Source: Tenebrio molitor | Lineage: Eukaryota > Arthropoda > Insecta > Coleoptera > Tenebrionidae | Length of the DNA: 64,000 nt | Assembly (NCBI RefSeq): GCF_963966145.1 | Contig: NC_091046.1 | Span: 30,628,001 to 30,692,000, forward strand | Reading direction: 5' to 3' | Part shown: piece after piece, positions 11,696 to 25,500 of the stretch | Position numbering within the stretch: position 1 is the stretch's first letter | Layout: each line of letters begins with the position of its first letter | Translations under genes and position numbers: made by a program | Notes under the pieces: generated by a model | Seen by the model: the letters and a program-made list of their open reading frames with translations, nothing else | Databases searched by the model: none | Told to the model about the DNA's origin: nothing

Positions 11696-13360
11696 CTGCT
11701 TGTTAAAGAACCGGAAGAGTCTAACGAACAATCGTAAACTGTGTAGTGATTTCACACTCGACGTTACATACTTTTTTAATTTTGCGAATAATACGATACC
11801 GTTGTGTAAGTTGCATTCACACTAAGTAACATTACTAGACCAAAACTATGTAAATGTTGGCTTACTATTACAACCACGGATTAATTTAACAATTTTTAAC
11901 ATGGTTTTTTAAAAACAAGAACCTATAATTATAGACTAAATAATAATGTTAAGCTTGTGATATTTGGAATTGAAGCTAAAGAGTACGAAATCTCTACACG
12001 TTTCCAACCAAACACTCTGAGATCTCTTGTTGTTTTCTTAGAAATTACATACATAGACTTTAAAATGATATGCAACCCGTTTATATTGTAATGACGCTAT
12101 TAAATGGTACTTGTGAAGAAGTATTTTAACGATAAAAATCATGAAATATTTGGGCGGCGATTTCCTCAGTTTTCTACATTAATATGAGCCACGCTTTTTA
12201 TTATGTAAGAAGTACATATAATATTTTTACGAGGTTTATTTAATGTGTTTTCCAATTAAAAATTAGGAGAGTTACAAACAATCGCAATGCAATAGTAATT
12301 TTTGAACACAATGTTCGAATATATGTCAATTCTCCGACTGTCGAACCTCTTCATGAGGAATTGTGACTTTAAATCATCATGATCATAAATAAAAATTGTA
12401 ATCAACTGACTCATTTTTTAGTCGTTTGTCTATAATTTTTATGTGATATGTATTTAATTTATATTAAAATCACTAAAGTCGCTATAATGGACTTTTACGG
12501 TGCATAAGCATGTAATGTAATGTTTTTCAATTTGTAAATATTGTATGAAAGTTGAGAATGTTTGTGATTGCTAAAAATAATTTTTAATATTATTCATGGC
12601 CATGTTTGCATTCTTCAGGTACTGAATTTTCCCCTAAATTTAAGAAGCTTTGTTTATTTATTTATTTTTTGTTGAATTAATTTTACTTGCATTTGATTCG
12701 TGTTCATGTAAATTGTAAGTAAAAAGTAGTTAATTGAAAACCTGGTGAATGCAAGGATAGCGCATGGCACATTATAACACGTCAAATCCATGAGTGTACT
12801 TAGGTAAAATCATCTACCCTCACATGTTGTACTCCTTGCTTCTTCTGATTTAAATTTTTGCATCTTTTTTCCAATTCCGTTTGTATATTTTTTATTTGCT
12901 GCAATCTTAGAAGAAGTAAGGTTATGTTTGATTACATTTATAATAATATTGTAGTGATATGTAACAAAATATACCTAATTAATTGTTAGGAAAGAGCTTA
13001 GATTAGTATGCTGTAAAGAGCATTCTTGCTTTCCATGATTACCTTTACAATTTTGTTCACTGGGGATGGGCACTTTATGTTAGTGAAATGAATAATTGAT
13101 CATTTATAATAAAAGTAAAATTCTTATATGGCCGTTTTTTTCCACAAATAAACCGTAAAGTATGACTATTGTATTACTATTGCCCTCAGAAAATTTAAAC
13201 CAATCATATTAATGCATGTTAAAGAAATGACCATCAATGGACCAATATCAGCGAGTATCCGCGGATATTACACATGTGCAATACTCAAAAATGAAAAATT
13301 AATAAATAATCCAAAAAAATTTCTTAGTAATGTTCATGATTCAGTTTTAAATAACTCCTC
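11696..13360 (+). other. par-1 3' UTR and intergenic AT-rich DNA
   Basis: No ORF follows the KA1 stop. AATAAA occurs at 12388-12393 and further AATAAA-like words occur downstream, so the mRNA probably ends within the first kilobase or two. The exact end is not visible. Confidence 0.5.
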
Positions 13361-14674
13361 ATCTTAATTTGAAATTTTCTTCGGGCAATAGTCTTCCGTA
13401 TATCCCTCGTGCACGCCAAATACAATCTGAGTATTTTGCTCGTGCACTCGCGAAATATTTAGGTATTTATTATTATTTTCGTATCCCACCTCCACCCGGC
13501 GGCACGGCAATTTTGCCGGAGTACATACACTATTACGGATAATACTATCAAGTAATAGTGCAGTGCTTATCAACATAAATACCGGCGTCTCGCCTCCACA
13601 TTTTGACTTTTTTGTGTTTTATTATTGAATAAGTCAACTAACAGACTACTGTCCAAATGAAAGTTGACTAAAGCAAGATAATACTGAATGAAGTGTTCAT
13701 CAAGCAAGCCGATGCAATCGATCTAAATTGCACATTATAACAACCAATATACTCGGAAGTGGCATAGTATGAAGATCACAAATATCGTTAAAACAGTTAA
13801 AGATGGAACACATCCTAAACGAAGGAGAATTATTAAGAATATTTGTATTAGCTCTAGGAACATAGAAATATCAATGTGATCTTGATGAAATCTGAGGGAC
13901 ACTGATGAACAGACCATTCAAAAGAGTGGAGCAGTCTACTTTATTATGGAATAATTTAAAGAGAAAGGTCACCGTATCAAGTACCCGTCTAACTTTGAGG
14001 AGGGTAAAATTAAACCTGGAACACAAGAAATCATAATCAACACCAACGGGCGGATAACTTCCGTCTTTCTTAAAGGAGAGATACTTTAGAAATTTACGTT
14101 GTACAAATTCGATAGAGTTAGTATATGTCACATAATACGGAGACCATATTCCAAACCAGATCTTACAAGCGAGAAATACAACGTAGTTAAGTATTTGACG
14201 GAACGAAACTCATTGCAAGATCTAAATAGAAATCCGAGAAGTTTCAACGATGCAGCAACAACAGAGCTAATATGCACATCAAAAACCAGCCTGGAATCAA
14301 ACCAAATACCGAGGTCCTTGGTGGAAGAACGACTAGACAAAGTATGGTTGTCTATCTTGTAATCAAATCGACAAATGTCATGCTTACGCGAATTCGAAAC
14401 AGAAATGCACTTGTCCTTATTCAGAAGTAATTTGTTTCTGGAGCACCAATCGGACAGCAAGTCAACATTCGATTGTAGTTAATACAGTCATGCATGTTAT
14501 GTATTCTCGAATTTAACTTTAAGTCATCAGCATATAAAAGAGAATCAACGGTGAAAATCTCATTAATGTCATTTATAAACAACAAGAAAAGCAATGGACC
14601 AAGATTCGATCCTTGTGGAATGCCAGAATTAACTGTAAAGCGAAACGAACTGAATCCCATATACTCAACATATA

Positions 14675-15066
14675 CAGTGTGGAATAAAATGATTTACATC
14701 TAGTTACCTTTGGAATTTTTGCACATGTAAGTTTTCCTGTACCGCTCTACTTTTTTTTTCGAAGTGCCGAACTATTAGTTCTGTCAATAAATATCATCAA
14801 TTGAATTGACAATTGTTACAATTTACTAAATTGAATTAACAAACGTTGGTGGCCACTTTCAACACTAGCTGTGATTTGCTTTTGTTAGCTCCTTTTTAAT
14901 TTCATCTCAACTTTGCATTCATATCATCCCTTGGCAATAAATCACATTTGGAATTTGGATATATATTTTGAAGTTAGGCTTTCTTTTTTTTTTGTAGAGC
15001 GGCATTTCGTATTTTTACAAGGGTAATGCAAAGGTAACTAGATGTAAATCATTTTATTCCACACTG
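14675..15066. mobile_element. Tc1/mariner-type MITE inside LINE, 392 bp
   Basis: Terminal inverted repeats are perfect over at least 38 bp (CAGTGTGGAATAAAATGATT), and TA lies on each side (14673-14674 and 15067-15068). It interrupts the reverse transcriptase between MSDRVLQ and the SGIPQG motif. A solo end of the same family lies near 47974-48001. Confidence 0.85.
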
Positions 15067-16085
15067 TAGAACCCTATCAGACATATATGATTTAAGTAGA
15101 GATAAAAGAGAAGGACTGAAACCGAAGGCACTCAATTTACTAAGAAGGATGTTGTGGTTAAGCTTGTCAAAAGCCTTCGAAAAGTCAGTGTATATCACGT
15201 TAACCTGAGTATTGTTATCAAGAGCATTGGCAATGTAGTCGGTAATGCATACTAGATTTGTAATCGTAGAACGCGAAGAGACAAAACCATGCTGACTTTC
15301 AGAAATATGACACTTAACATTTGAATAGATAAACCTATACAATACAGATTCAAACAACTTAGAAAAATTAGACAGAATTGTGACGAGGCGGTGATTATTA
15401 ATCAGACTTCTATCTCCAGACTTAAATATTGGACAAACTCGTCCAACCTTCCACATAATTGGATATTCACCCGACTTTAGAATAAGGTTGAACGAGACAC
15501 GCAGAGGAGGGAGAAGTAAGTACTTACAGTCTTTAATCAAAAAAGCAGGAATTCCATCATCACCCGAACATAGACCCGACTTAAGCAATCCAATGGATTC
15601 CAAAATATCAGCATCCGAAACAGTATACAAATGGAATGTAGCATTTCCAAGAACATCTATTAAATTCGCAGAAGAAAGAATGACCACCATTGCTCATACG
15701 GGAAGGAATCCTACTCCGACCCTTCCTGTTGTTAACAAATGACCAGAATTTCTTAGGATCATCGACCAAGTTTTCTTGTACTTTAGAAATATAATCACGG
15801 AAAGCCACATCAATTTCACGCTTCACGTCACGTCTTAAGTTCTTAAATTCTAAAAAATATGATGGAAGACCAGTGCGCTTATATTTTTTGAAAACATTGC
15901 TCTTCTTCCTGATTCAGAATCGCAGAATTAAACCATACAGGATAGTGCCGCGTCGTACATTTCTTGAGTGGCACATGAAGATCAAAAATTTCGTATAGTT
16001 TAGAATAGAAACGTTCATACATAACATTAACATCATCACAAGCTGATACGAAGCTCCAATCAACATGTCTCTGCCAACATCCATA

Positions 16086-16467
16086 TAATTTGTTTCAAAA
16101 TCAAAAATCCACCAACACTGCATTATACCTCGAAAATACAACCGACAACGTCGCCAACTTTTGTTTTTGGTGTGTTTTAAAGTGTCAGAAAAACGTGGGG
16201 TTATGAAATAAAACTGTTGTTTTGGTCATAGTTCATCGTGTTTTTTAAATTCTTCGAAGCACTTAATGAACGCTCGTTTTAATTTAGCGGTTAAAAGATT
16301 CCTTGTTTTTTGAGGCATTTTTATAATTTGATATTTGTGACACACTGAAGGTCAAATTTTGGCGGAAGGTTGGGCCAACCCAAAAAAATGAAACTTATTC
16401 TAGGGACTTCTTTTTTTCTGCCAACATAATTCAACAGGTGGTGGATTTTTGATTTTGAAACAGATTA
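16086..16467. mobile_element. TA-flanked MITE, TAATCTGTTTCAAAATC family, copy 1
   Basis: 382 bp, with inverted ends TAATTTGTTTCAAAATCAAA and its complement and TA on both sides. It sits between the endonuclease and reverse transcriptase of the LINE. Other copies are at 21209-21600 and 31872-32258. Confidence 0.85.
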
Positions 16468-17214
16468 TAAGTTCTCTATACAAACCTACAAAGTCAGCCT
16501 TCCTAAAATTGTAAGCGGCAACATCGGGAATCTGACGTGCAGTAAACGACTTCGCAACCTCAATAGTACAGGAACAGAATAGGGCAGGATGATGTCTACT
16601 TTCAATCAACATCGGCAAGAAATCATGATGTACTTCACAGTTGAAATCAGCAATCAAGAGATCAAGTAGTCTACCTAAATCATTGCAAACGACATTATGT
16701 TGAGAAAGATTCAATATATTCAAAAAGTTTGTAACAGCTGAGCATCTGGAATCAGACACACAACCATCGACACATCCAAACCCAGGAGCATTGAAGTCAC
16801 CAACAAGTAACACTTTTGAAGAAAGAGAACTAATCATCAACTCAAGACACTCCAACGCAGTTAAAAAATCCGAAATAGTCAAAAATGGAGGAAAGTATAA
16901 AACAAACACATAAATATGTGTCAAAGAGTTCAACATTACCTTACAGCAAACCACATCAAGAGAAGGCACAATCGTACGAATTGCGGATACATCAACCATT
17001 TCAACACTTTGGTATTTGGCGCGCACTTGGAATATAACATATAATTATTGATATGTATGATTGATTGATTATGCTGTTATAGTAGTTTAGTTGGTACATA
17101 CTTTAATACTTACAAGATGGTGTAAATAATAAAATTTAACAAGAATTATCTCAAATTGAAGTATATTAGAAAAAACGAAATAATGTCACCTGTTACAAAA
17201 TACAATTTAATAGA

Positions 17215-18290
17215 TCACAATTTACTTACAAGTATAAACTATAAGTAAAAGTATTTACTTGTAGTAAAAGATCAAAGTAAAAGTAAATACTTAATTTCGT
17301 ATGCATAAGTTTTTACTTCTACTTACCAGTACCTACTAGGGAAATCTGAAGTATATACTACCATTTTCCGAGTATGTACTTACAAAGGTGTAGTATTTAC
17401 TACGGTCTTCTTCACTCAGTTGTTTATCAGAAATTTAACTTTAATGATTAGAACCCAACTGGAGCGATAAGGTCGTTTTTGATAATTTTGCTTGTATTAG
17501 TCGCTTCCAAAATACGAAGGAAAAATGTTGTCCGATTCAGCAGTAGAAACTAAATAATCTGTACTATCTCAAATGGGGTTTGTTTTTTTGCTAAAAGAAG
17601 AAAAAATACTTCTGAATAAGTCACAATTTCCAACAGTAAAAATGAAGCAGCAAAGTATTCGAATCAAATTTTGGTAAAGCAATTTCGCCCGACCAAATAA
17701 AGAAAAAAATTACCTGAACTGACCTGAAAACCGATTTGAAAGCAAGGGGAAATAAAAAGAAAATATTGTTGAAACCGTGAGAAGAAGAAATGTTGAAACT
17801 GCTGCAGACTGACGGTAAAAATTCAGAATTTCAAAAAATTCCTGGTAATCAAATTAATAAGTATGTATAATCGTCTGAAGTTTTCTGCAAAAATTCAATA
17901 AAAAATGTTCCTGGGATGTCAAATAACGGTAAATTAGGAAAATCATCATGATAATTATGAATCCCAAGAAGTTCTACACCAAGATCACGATTAAAATGAT
18001 TCCCGCTCATTTTCAGGCGCACATATTTGCACAAACGCAGCCATAATGAAGACCGAAAGTTATTTTAAGGTTACCAGACTTGAGAAATTATAAGTATTTA
18101 CTCCAAAGTATAAGTAGTTGCTATCTGTTATGCATATCAATGTAAGTATTTACTGGAAAATTCAGTAAATCCTGAAATCATTAGTAATAACTTTTATGTA
18201 TAAGCATTTGCTTATTTTTATGCATATGAAACCTAGTATTTACTTCAAAAATTGCTAGTAAAAGCATTTACTAGTTGTTTTTTCACTCAG
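17215..18290. repeat. repeat region with AGTAAATACTT-type subterminal motifs
   Basis: Short motifs such as AAGTAAATACTT and GTATTTACT recur many times near 17215-17400 and again near 18080-18280, on both strands. The AT-rich centre holds a minus-strand ORF of 61 residues (18034-17849, ending DYTYLLI) that I do not recognise. Clustered subterminal motifs suggest a transposon, but I could not define its ends or target duplication. Confidence 0.4.
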
Positions 18291-19595
18291 CTGGTTGTTT
18301 TTTCACTCTGCTCGGTGTTTTTTCACTATAAATTGATTGGTCCAAATTTGAAAAATGCTGCAATTCGATTGGTTAAAAATTTTCCAGTTGGATTGTCGCC
18401 AAAAATTTGTGGATAACATTTGCAAAGTTCCTTTCACTGCAAGAATTTGAGACTTATTTAATACCACTGGCCATTTTACCTTCCGATAAGCCGTTCATTT
18501 CGCAATCGATGAATGAATCGTCGGAATCCAATGAACACATTTTTATGTGTTGTTGTTTATGCCGTTTTTGTATTTCACGAATATAATCTATCTATTCGAT
18601 TAAATTAATCTGACAATCTGATCTGTGAATCTGACTGTCGACTTTTTGTCATGTACTGACGAGTAAAGTTTTAAAATAAAAACAGCATTTGCTGGAAAAT
18701 TTGGTAGCATTTGCTTAATACATAGTAAAAGTAAAATCTTATGCATGCGAAATTAAATAAATACCGGGTGATTTTAAATGACTGTGACTTTTTTTCTTAA
18801 GTTCGAGGAAAGACGTATCTTTCGATTAAAAAAAAGGACCTTGCCTTCATCTGTTGTGGTTTTAAAGATATGGATGTTTAAAAACCACCGTTTTTCGACC
18901 ATTTCAAATCCGGTAAACTCCACCTTTAAGATTGTAGGTTGTAGGGATTAGGAAATGATTGTAAGCACGTAGTGAATATTTATTTAATGCAAAGTCCCAA
19001 TCAAAATCTACCTTTATCAAAAGAGAAGGGCATTTGGAAAAGGAAAATAGGAGTATAAAATAAATTTTTAAACTGTCAGCTAGAATAGTGTCAAGAAAAA
19101 TGACAATGAAGCTTGAACTACATCTAATTTTTAAAAACTGACAGAAATTTGATGTCTCACTTTTTATGCTCCCAACAGTACTTAATATCTCAATACTACT
19201 TATTTATGATTTATGATTAACAAATTAATTAACAATTAACAAAACAGTCATAAATCGCAACCAAAAATATTCTCAAATTTGATAAATTATTTTTGTCCAT
19301 CTGTTTCTTAGGCAAATATTAATTTTGGAATATGAACTTTCAAAGAAAAATATTAGCCGCAATTTGTAATCATGTAGTTTGCATTTCTTTTAAACGTAGC
19401 GCTTTTTTCATGTAAAGTTTGAATTAACCAATCAAAAGCCAAATAGCGATAACAGTGCGCCCTGCGTCAGCGTTTGACACTTATTCTAAAATTCGCCATC
19501 GACCGTTTAGAAATTGGTTACGGGTGTTCTGTGTTGGTTACTACAGCGACTGCAGTAATTAAAACAGACGGAACATTTAATTACAGAAATTTAAA
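18291..19595. other. intergenic DNA and CTPS upstream region
   Basis: TTTTTTCACTC is repeated three times near 18280-18330. A solo transposon-like end ACCGGGTGATTTTAAATGA is at about 18764. The CTPS promoter and 5' UTR should lie just before 19596; no TATA box is obvious. Confidence 0.4.
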
Positions 19596-22500
19596 ATGAA
19601 ATATATTCTCATAACCGGTGGTGTAATTAGTGGTGTTGGGAAGGGTGTAATTTCAAGTTCAGTTGGTGCTATTTTAAAGTGTTGTGGCATTGAAGTGACT
19701 TCGATAAAAATCGATCCATACATTAACATTGATGCTGGCACATTTTCTCCGTACGAACACGGTAACGTTGACTTTTTTTAATACAAGACATTTAAGTCAT
19801 TATTTGGCTTTTGCTTAACGTTTAATATTATGAAATAAACGAACTAGACCACATGGTTAGGTTTCATGGTCGCCAACATTATAAAAGCAAAGTAATGTTA
19901 ATAATCTTATGAATTGAAACATGGTTGGAACGGTGTAACACGTGTTCAACAAAAATAACTACAGCGTGATCAACAATGACTGAGTCTGGCTAATGTTGCA
20001 GTTTGGGTCGGTGTAAGAATGAAGAAATAATGTGCACGCGCACGTGAAGGTTACATAAGTTGCAAAAGTGATTATTGTGTACTTTAACTACTTTAGTGGT
20101 AATCTCCTGCTTAAGTTAGTGTGACACGGTACTAAATTTCACAGAAAATTTAGTAGTACATGTTCGAGAAAATTTAGAACACCGTGTCATACACAAAATT
20201 ACCAAATACATTTTTCCAGAAATATACCACTACGTGTTCTAAATCCAACTGTAAATGTACGAAAATTTGCCCAGAAACCACAAATTGAAACAGTTGTGCC
20301 AGAACGCATGCGCTACCTTTGAAACTTTGAATCCGTTCAATTCTATTGGGTCTTGGGTCTTTCGCATTGTGTAGCCATAACGATCAGTTGATCCCTGTAC
20401 CAATTTGTGGCTTCTGCGCACATTTCTTAACATTTTTATTGAAAATTTTAATAATAATAATACATATACTCAATTTCATATAAATGTGCATCTAAGCAAG
20501 CCATGAAAATCTGATTTTCTGTTGGTATTAAAACCAAAGCTAGTGACTTTGACTTTCAAAGTTGCGTGCTCTGCGCAAACCCGATTTGACTAATTTTTCA
20601 GTTTTGTCCGTTTTAACATTGCTGATTTCAAAAACAATGTTACGTCTTTTTACTGATTAAATTAAAGTGATTCTTATTTGTTTCTGTGTTTGTATTTTTA
20701 CCAAGTAAAGATTTATTGGACATGACCTTCATAAATGTGACTTTTGCAATGTAACTAAATTAAAGGTGCTTTTACACATGCACAGCTCACTTGATGAACA
20801 TTTATATGAAATCAACTATATAGTATAATTCAGAATAAGTGGCATCGCGGTAGGCGTTGATTCTCTAAAGTGAGCTTTATGTTATGTCAAAAAATTTAGT
20901 AAACATGTGAAACCGTCATTACTTTATTCTGAGGTTATGCGTTACATAATTTTGACATTGTTTTCACCCACAGCAGAGATAACCCCCAGACAAATAATAC
21001 ACTTTTCATAAATGAAACAAGGAAATTCCAAATGCTATAACAAGAAAATAAACACAAAACGATTCCATTGATAATATCAAGGCCAAATTAAAAGCGAAGG
21101 TTACCAACAGCATCGAAACTAGGGTATTATTAGCAAGGATCTTGCTGCCAACGTAAATTTGAATTTCCAACGCCTACCGCGATGCCATTTATTCTGAATT
21201 ATAATATATAATCTGTTTCAAAATCAAAAATCCACCAACACTGCCATTCTACCTCGAAAATACAACTGACAACGTCGGCAACTTTTGTTTTTAGTGTGTC
21301 TGCAAATGTCAGAAAAAAGTGGGGTTATGAAAGAAAACTGTCGTTTTGGTCGTAGTTCATCGTGTTTTTTTGTTTTCATTTTATTATTTCACTCAAAAGG
21401 TTCATACCTTTATCATTATGGTAGCTACCACCTTTTGTACATAATAATTATTTTGTATTACGTAAGTAAACTCAACAGTTCTCAGTCAAATTTTGGCGGG
21501 AGGTTGGGCAACCCGAAAAAATGAAACTTATTCTAGGGATTTCTTTTTTTCTGCCAACATAATTCAACAGGTGGTGGATTTTTGATTTTGAAACAGATTA
21601 TTGTAATTTCAATTTGGTTGTAGGTCGTAAAATTTTATTGGATATTATGAGCGATTAACGGGCACAATGGTTGGGTTTGAAAAGGTTGGGTAGCGGCGCG
21701 TGCCGTTTGCCGTACAATGCAAATATACCAAATGTACAATACAACCCTGCTTAAAATATTACCTGCTAGTGGTAAACTAGGATTTATAAGCCCCCCAAGA
21801 TCTTTAACTTAAAGTACCATAAAATTTTACGACCTACAACCAAATTGAAAACACAGTATATATAACCTTTATTAGCTAATCAGCTATATACAAACAAAAT
21901 TTACCACAACCCCCACAAAAATAATAACATAACACATAAAATCATTTCAAAAATGTTTCCTCACAGACACGTAAAGTCCATTCAAAAATCAAAAAACCAC
22001 CACCTGTTGCTTTAGGTTGGTAAAATTTAAAAAACCCTAAGTAGATATTTTTTGCGCATACTATGTTGGTAACTATAAATTATGACATTTACATATTTGA
22101 TTCAAAATAAAATTCAATTGCTTTGAAATTCGTTCACATTGCTTTATTAGCAGCACGTTTCATTTATTTATTGATTCTTATTATTTTTACTTAAACATGC
22201 CCAGAAAAAAAAGACACTTAGTAAACATTTAACCTCAAAATTAGTCACCCGTCTGACCAAATTTCACAGTAGACAGCGTTTCCGATCGAGGAAAATGCGA
22301 CGTTGGTGGTTTTTTGATTTTTGAATGGACTTTCATAACTGCTTAAATTTTAACATAATTGTACAATTTTTAATTTCTATGAGCAACTTATTGTACATTC
22401 TTAATCCTTCATAATATATACTCTTATATTTAATGTCATATCTAGTAAACTTTGTTAAAGTCCCTGCAATTTCTTAAATTATAATTTTGGCGTTCACTAA

Positions 22501-25500
22501 TAAACTTAATTTTATTAGATAACACATTGGTAGTTGAAATTCAAAAAGGTATATTATTATACTCATGTCACATCGTGAGGAAGTTCCTTAACATTGACAC
22601 AGAACATAATACACAACAAAGTCAAAATGCGGAGGCAAGACGCCGGTAATTATGTTGATAAGCACTGCACTATTACTTGATAGTAATATCCGTAATAGTG
22701 TATGTACTCCGGCAAAATTGCCGTGCCGCCGGGTGGAGGTGGGATAGTACTATACAAATACTGAGGTACAATCTTATTTTTTATTTAATAGTGAAAAGTG
22801 TATTGTATACATAATCGTTTGCCTTGCCGTCATTAAGTTAACACATTTAACATAAGTGCAATTGGGGTGTATCTATTACATCTAAGTATAGGGTCGTTTT
22901 CATGGTGGCTTTATAAGCGTGGTTCGCTTGGCTTGGAAGTCGCTCGACCAATGGGAGCACAGCTTTTAAAAAACGCAGCGGCGCGGCGTGGCTCGGACTT
23001 TGCTAGTAAGGTTCTCGATTATAAAAGGTAACGACAACGGTTGCGCCAATATTTTCATCTCACTTAATTTGGAGTCTATGCAAGTTAATCTGTTCGACAC
23101 GATACAAACATCCCGTGACACGATACAAACATCCTGTAAAATTGTGTATAAAATTGTGTCACACTCACGGCATTTGTCGATATGTCCTCTCTTTTAATTT
23201 GGAGTCTCAAAAATGAACAATGAGTTGTCGCTACCTTATTTATCATCGAGAACCTTATTTGCTAGAATAGCTTGCTCAATAGCGCATGCGCGTTAGCGTG
23301 GCTGTCTTGAAGTAGCAAGCCACCATGAAAATGAAAGGCGACATTAAAAAGTACGTGAATCCATTGATACTGCGCATGCGTTACTTATGGCGGGCCTATG
23401 CTGGGCGACATTAAAAAGTACGCGAATCCATTGATACTGCGCATGCGTTACTTATGATAGGCAAATGCTGAGCTGTGAGCCGGAAATCAAGAATCTGACT
23501 TCGACTTTTTCTGTGTTACACTAACGGCTTGTCTGTCTTGAATCTTGATATTTTAGCTATTACTTTGCAAACACGCTGTGAAAATTGTGACATATACAGG
23601 GTGACTGACGAAAAACCTTTGATGCTGTATCTTGCTTATTTTTTATCCGATTTGAATAAATGACACGTCAAATGAAATAATTTTGAAAACACTTCAATAC
23701 CAAACTAATAAAAAAAACAATCTTGCGTCCAGTTTTTGACAGATGAACATCAGCTTTTTTTTTCAAATAGCACTGTGCATTTTTTTCTATTCAGTATTAT
23801 AGAGATTTGTCTTCTGAATATAAAAATGCAAAGAACTATACCCATTCATTAAACAAAAGTCGAGAAATTAAAGAGTAAATGTACAAAATTTAAAAATCAA
23901 GTGACCAAAATAAACAAGAGAGAAGTTTGTTCTAAATGCTCGAAATGACTAAGTAAGCTCTGAATATTCATTTGTCAAAACAGTTTGATAATAATAATAA
24001 TAATGTTGCTGTGGAAGAAAATTTCCAAAGACGATTTAGTGTTAACGCATGGTGTGGCATTTTTGGCGATAGAATGGACTAGTTGGTCCCTTTTTTATTG
24101 ATAGCAGTCTCGATCAAACAAAACATCATATTTATTTATTATCAAACGAAATAAGCAACTTTCTGGATGAGATATAGTCCAATTTTTACCCTTTTGAGGT
24201 GACGTCACGATTTCCTTCCTCGCTTTCTCTTTATTGAAACGACAGAAACAGAAAAAAACAAAAAAAAAGGCACGTGTATTTATTGATGGTCACTTTGAGG
24301 TTATTTTATGCTCCTGTCAATTTGACAATTTTTAATTTCTTTTACTTAATTCATTGATTACAAACATAACCTTTCGAAGCAATTGTCAACAAATTTGACA
24401 CATTTATAGTTATTTATGATCAATTCAAATTTGTTTCTGATCCTAGCTCAAACATCGTAAAGTTACTAGATAATGACGTCATCGCAAAAGGGTAAAAAAT
24501 GGACTATACCATTAGCAGCGTTGAATAGATTCGTGTTTTATCAGGACGGCGCCATACCACGTAATGCACGCATGAATTTTGTATTTTTAAATCATTTAAA
24601 TCATTTTGGTGAACGATGAATGGGTGCTCATGGAGCTATTCGATGGCACGCTACATCCCCAGATTTGAATCCATTGGATTTCTTTATCTGCATTCGAAAC
24701 TTTGGAGACAATGTTTATTTGACCTCACCATGTACCCAAAAAGAGTTAAGAAAATGGATAGTGCGAGTATGTCAGGAAAAACCCCGACATTTTTTACTGA
24801 ATGCAAAGGTGGGTATTTCTAGAAGGTATTGACAGTGTCTGCAACAGCATTGAGGAAATTTTGAGCAACTAGAATAGATTTTGTATTGTTTACAAATTTG
24901 ACTACTTGATTTTTGATTTTCAATTTTTTTCAATTAAAATACATTTTTTGTTTTTTCTTTTAATGCACGAATATTCAGAAGAAGATTCTTTATAAGAACG
25001 AATAAAAAAATATATAGAGTGTAATTTGAAAAAAAAAAGTTGGCTATCGTCTGTCAAAAAATAGATGTCGAAAAAAATATCGAATAGGATAATAATGAAG
25101 TGCTTTTCGAACTAATTCATTTGATGTGTCATTTATTCAAATCGGATGAAGAATAAGTAAGATACAGCGTCAAAGGTTTTTCGTCAGTCACCCTGTATGT
25201 GTTGCCTTTAAATCTGTTCGTATGAACAAAAATTAGTTTACTTGAATTTATAAATTAACATTTTATTTCCATTTAATTAATAATCTGGTCAATTTCTAAC
25301 TACATAGTTGTGTTAAATTAATTACATAGTTTATTAGGTAATTTAATTAAAAGATATTTAATTCAAAACGACATCCTTTTTTTTCAAACAATTAATTTAT
25401 GGGTATTTTTAAAGTGAATGACAATGACAATTATTAAAAATCACTCTGAAGTTTTTATTCTGACATCAAAAAAGCAAGGAAATTGCATTATCGAGTCAAA

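Larger units (their letters stand above)
13485..17028 (-). mobile_element. Jockey-like LINE, 5'-truncated, broken by two MITEs
   Basis: On the minus strand, from the right: an endonuclease part (17026 down to about 16468; VLLVGDFNAPG), a linker (HYPVWFNSAIL), and a reverse transcriptase with NVIYTDFSKAFDKLNH, SGIPQGSNLGPLLFLLFIND and YADDLKL. A C-terminal region follows to about 13871, then a tail ending near 13485 in an AATAATAATAAA-like run. Frame breaks and stops occur throughout, and the 5' end, including the start of the endonuclease, is missing. MITEs occupy 14675-15066 and 16086-16467; reading across each restores LINE continuity. Dead copy. Confidence 0.88.

Noticed and set aside
23336..23472. 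Two-unit tandem repeat as a CRISPR-like or regulatory array
   Set aside because: Only two units, directly adjacent, in an animal genome next to a MITE end; a local duplication is sufficient.
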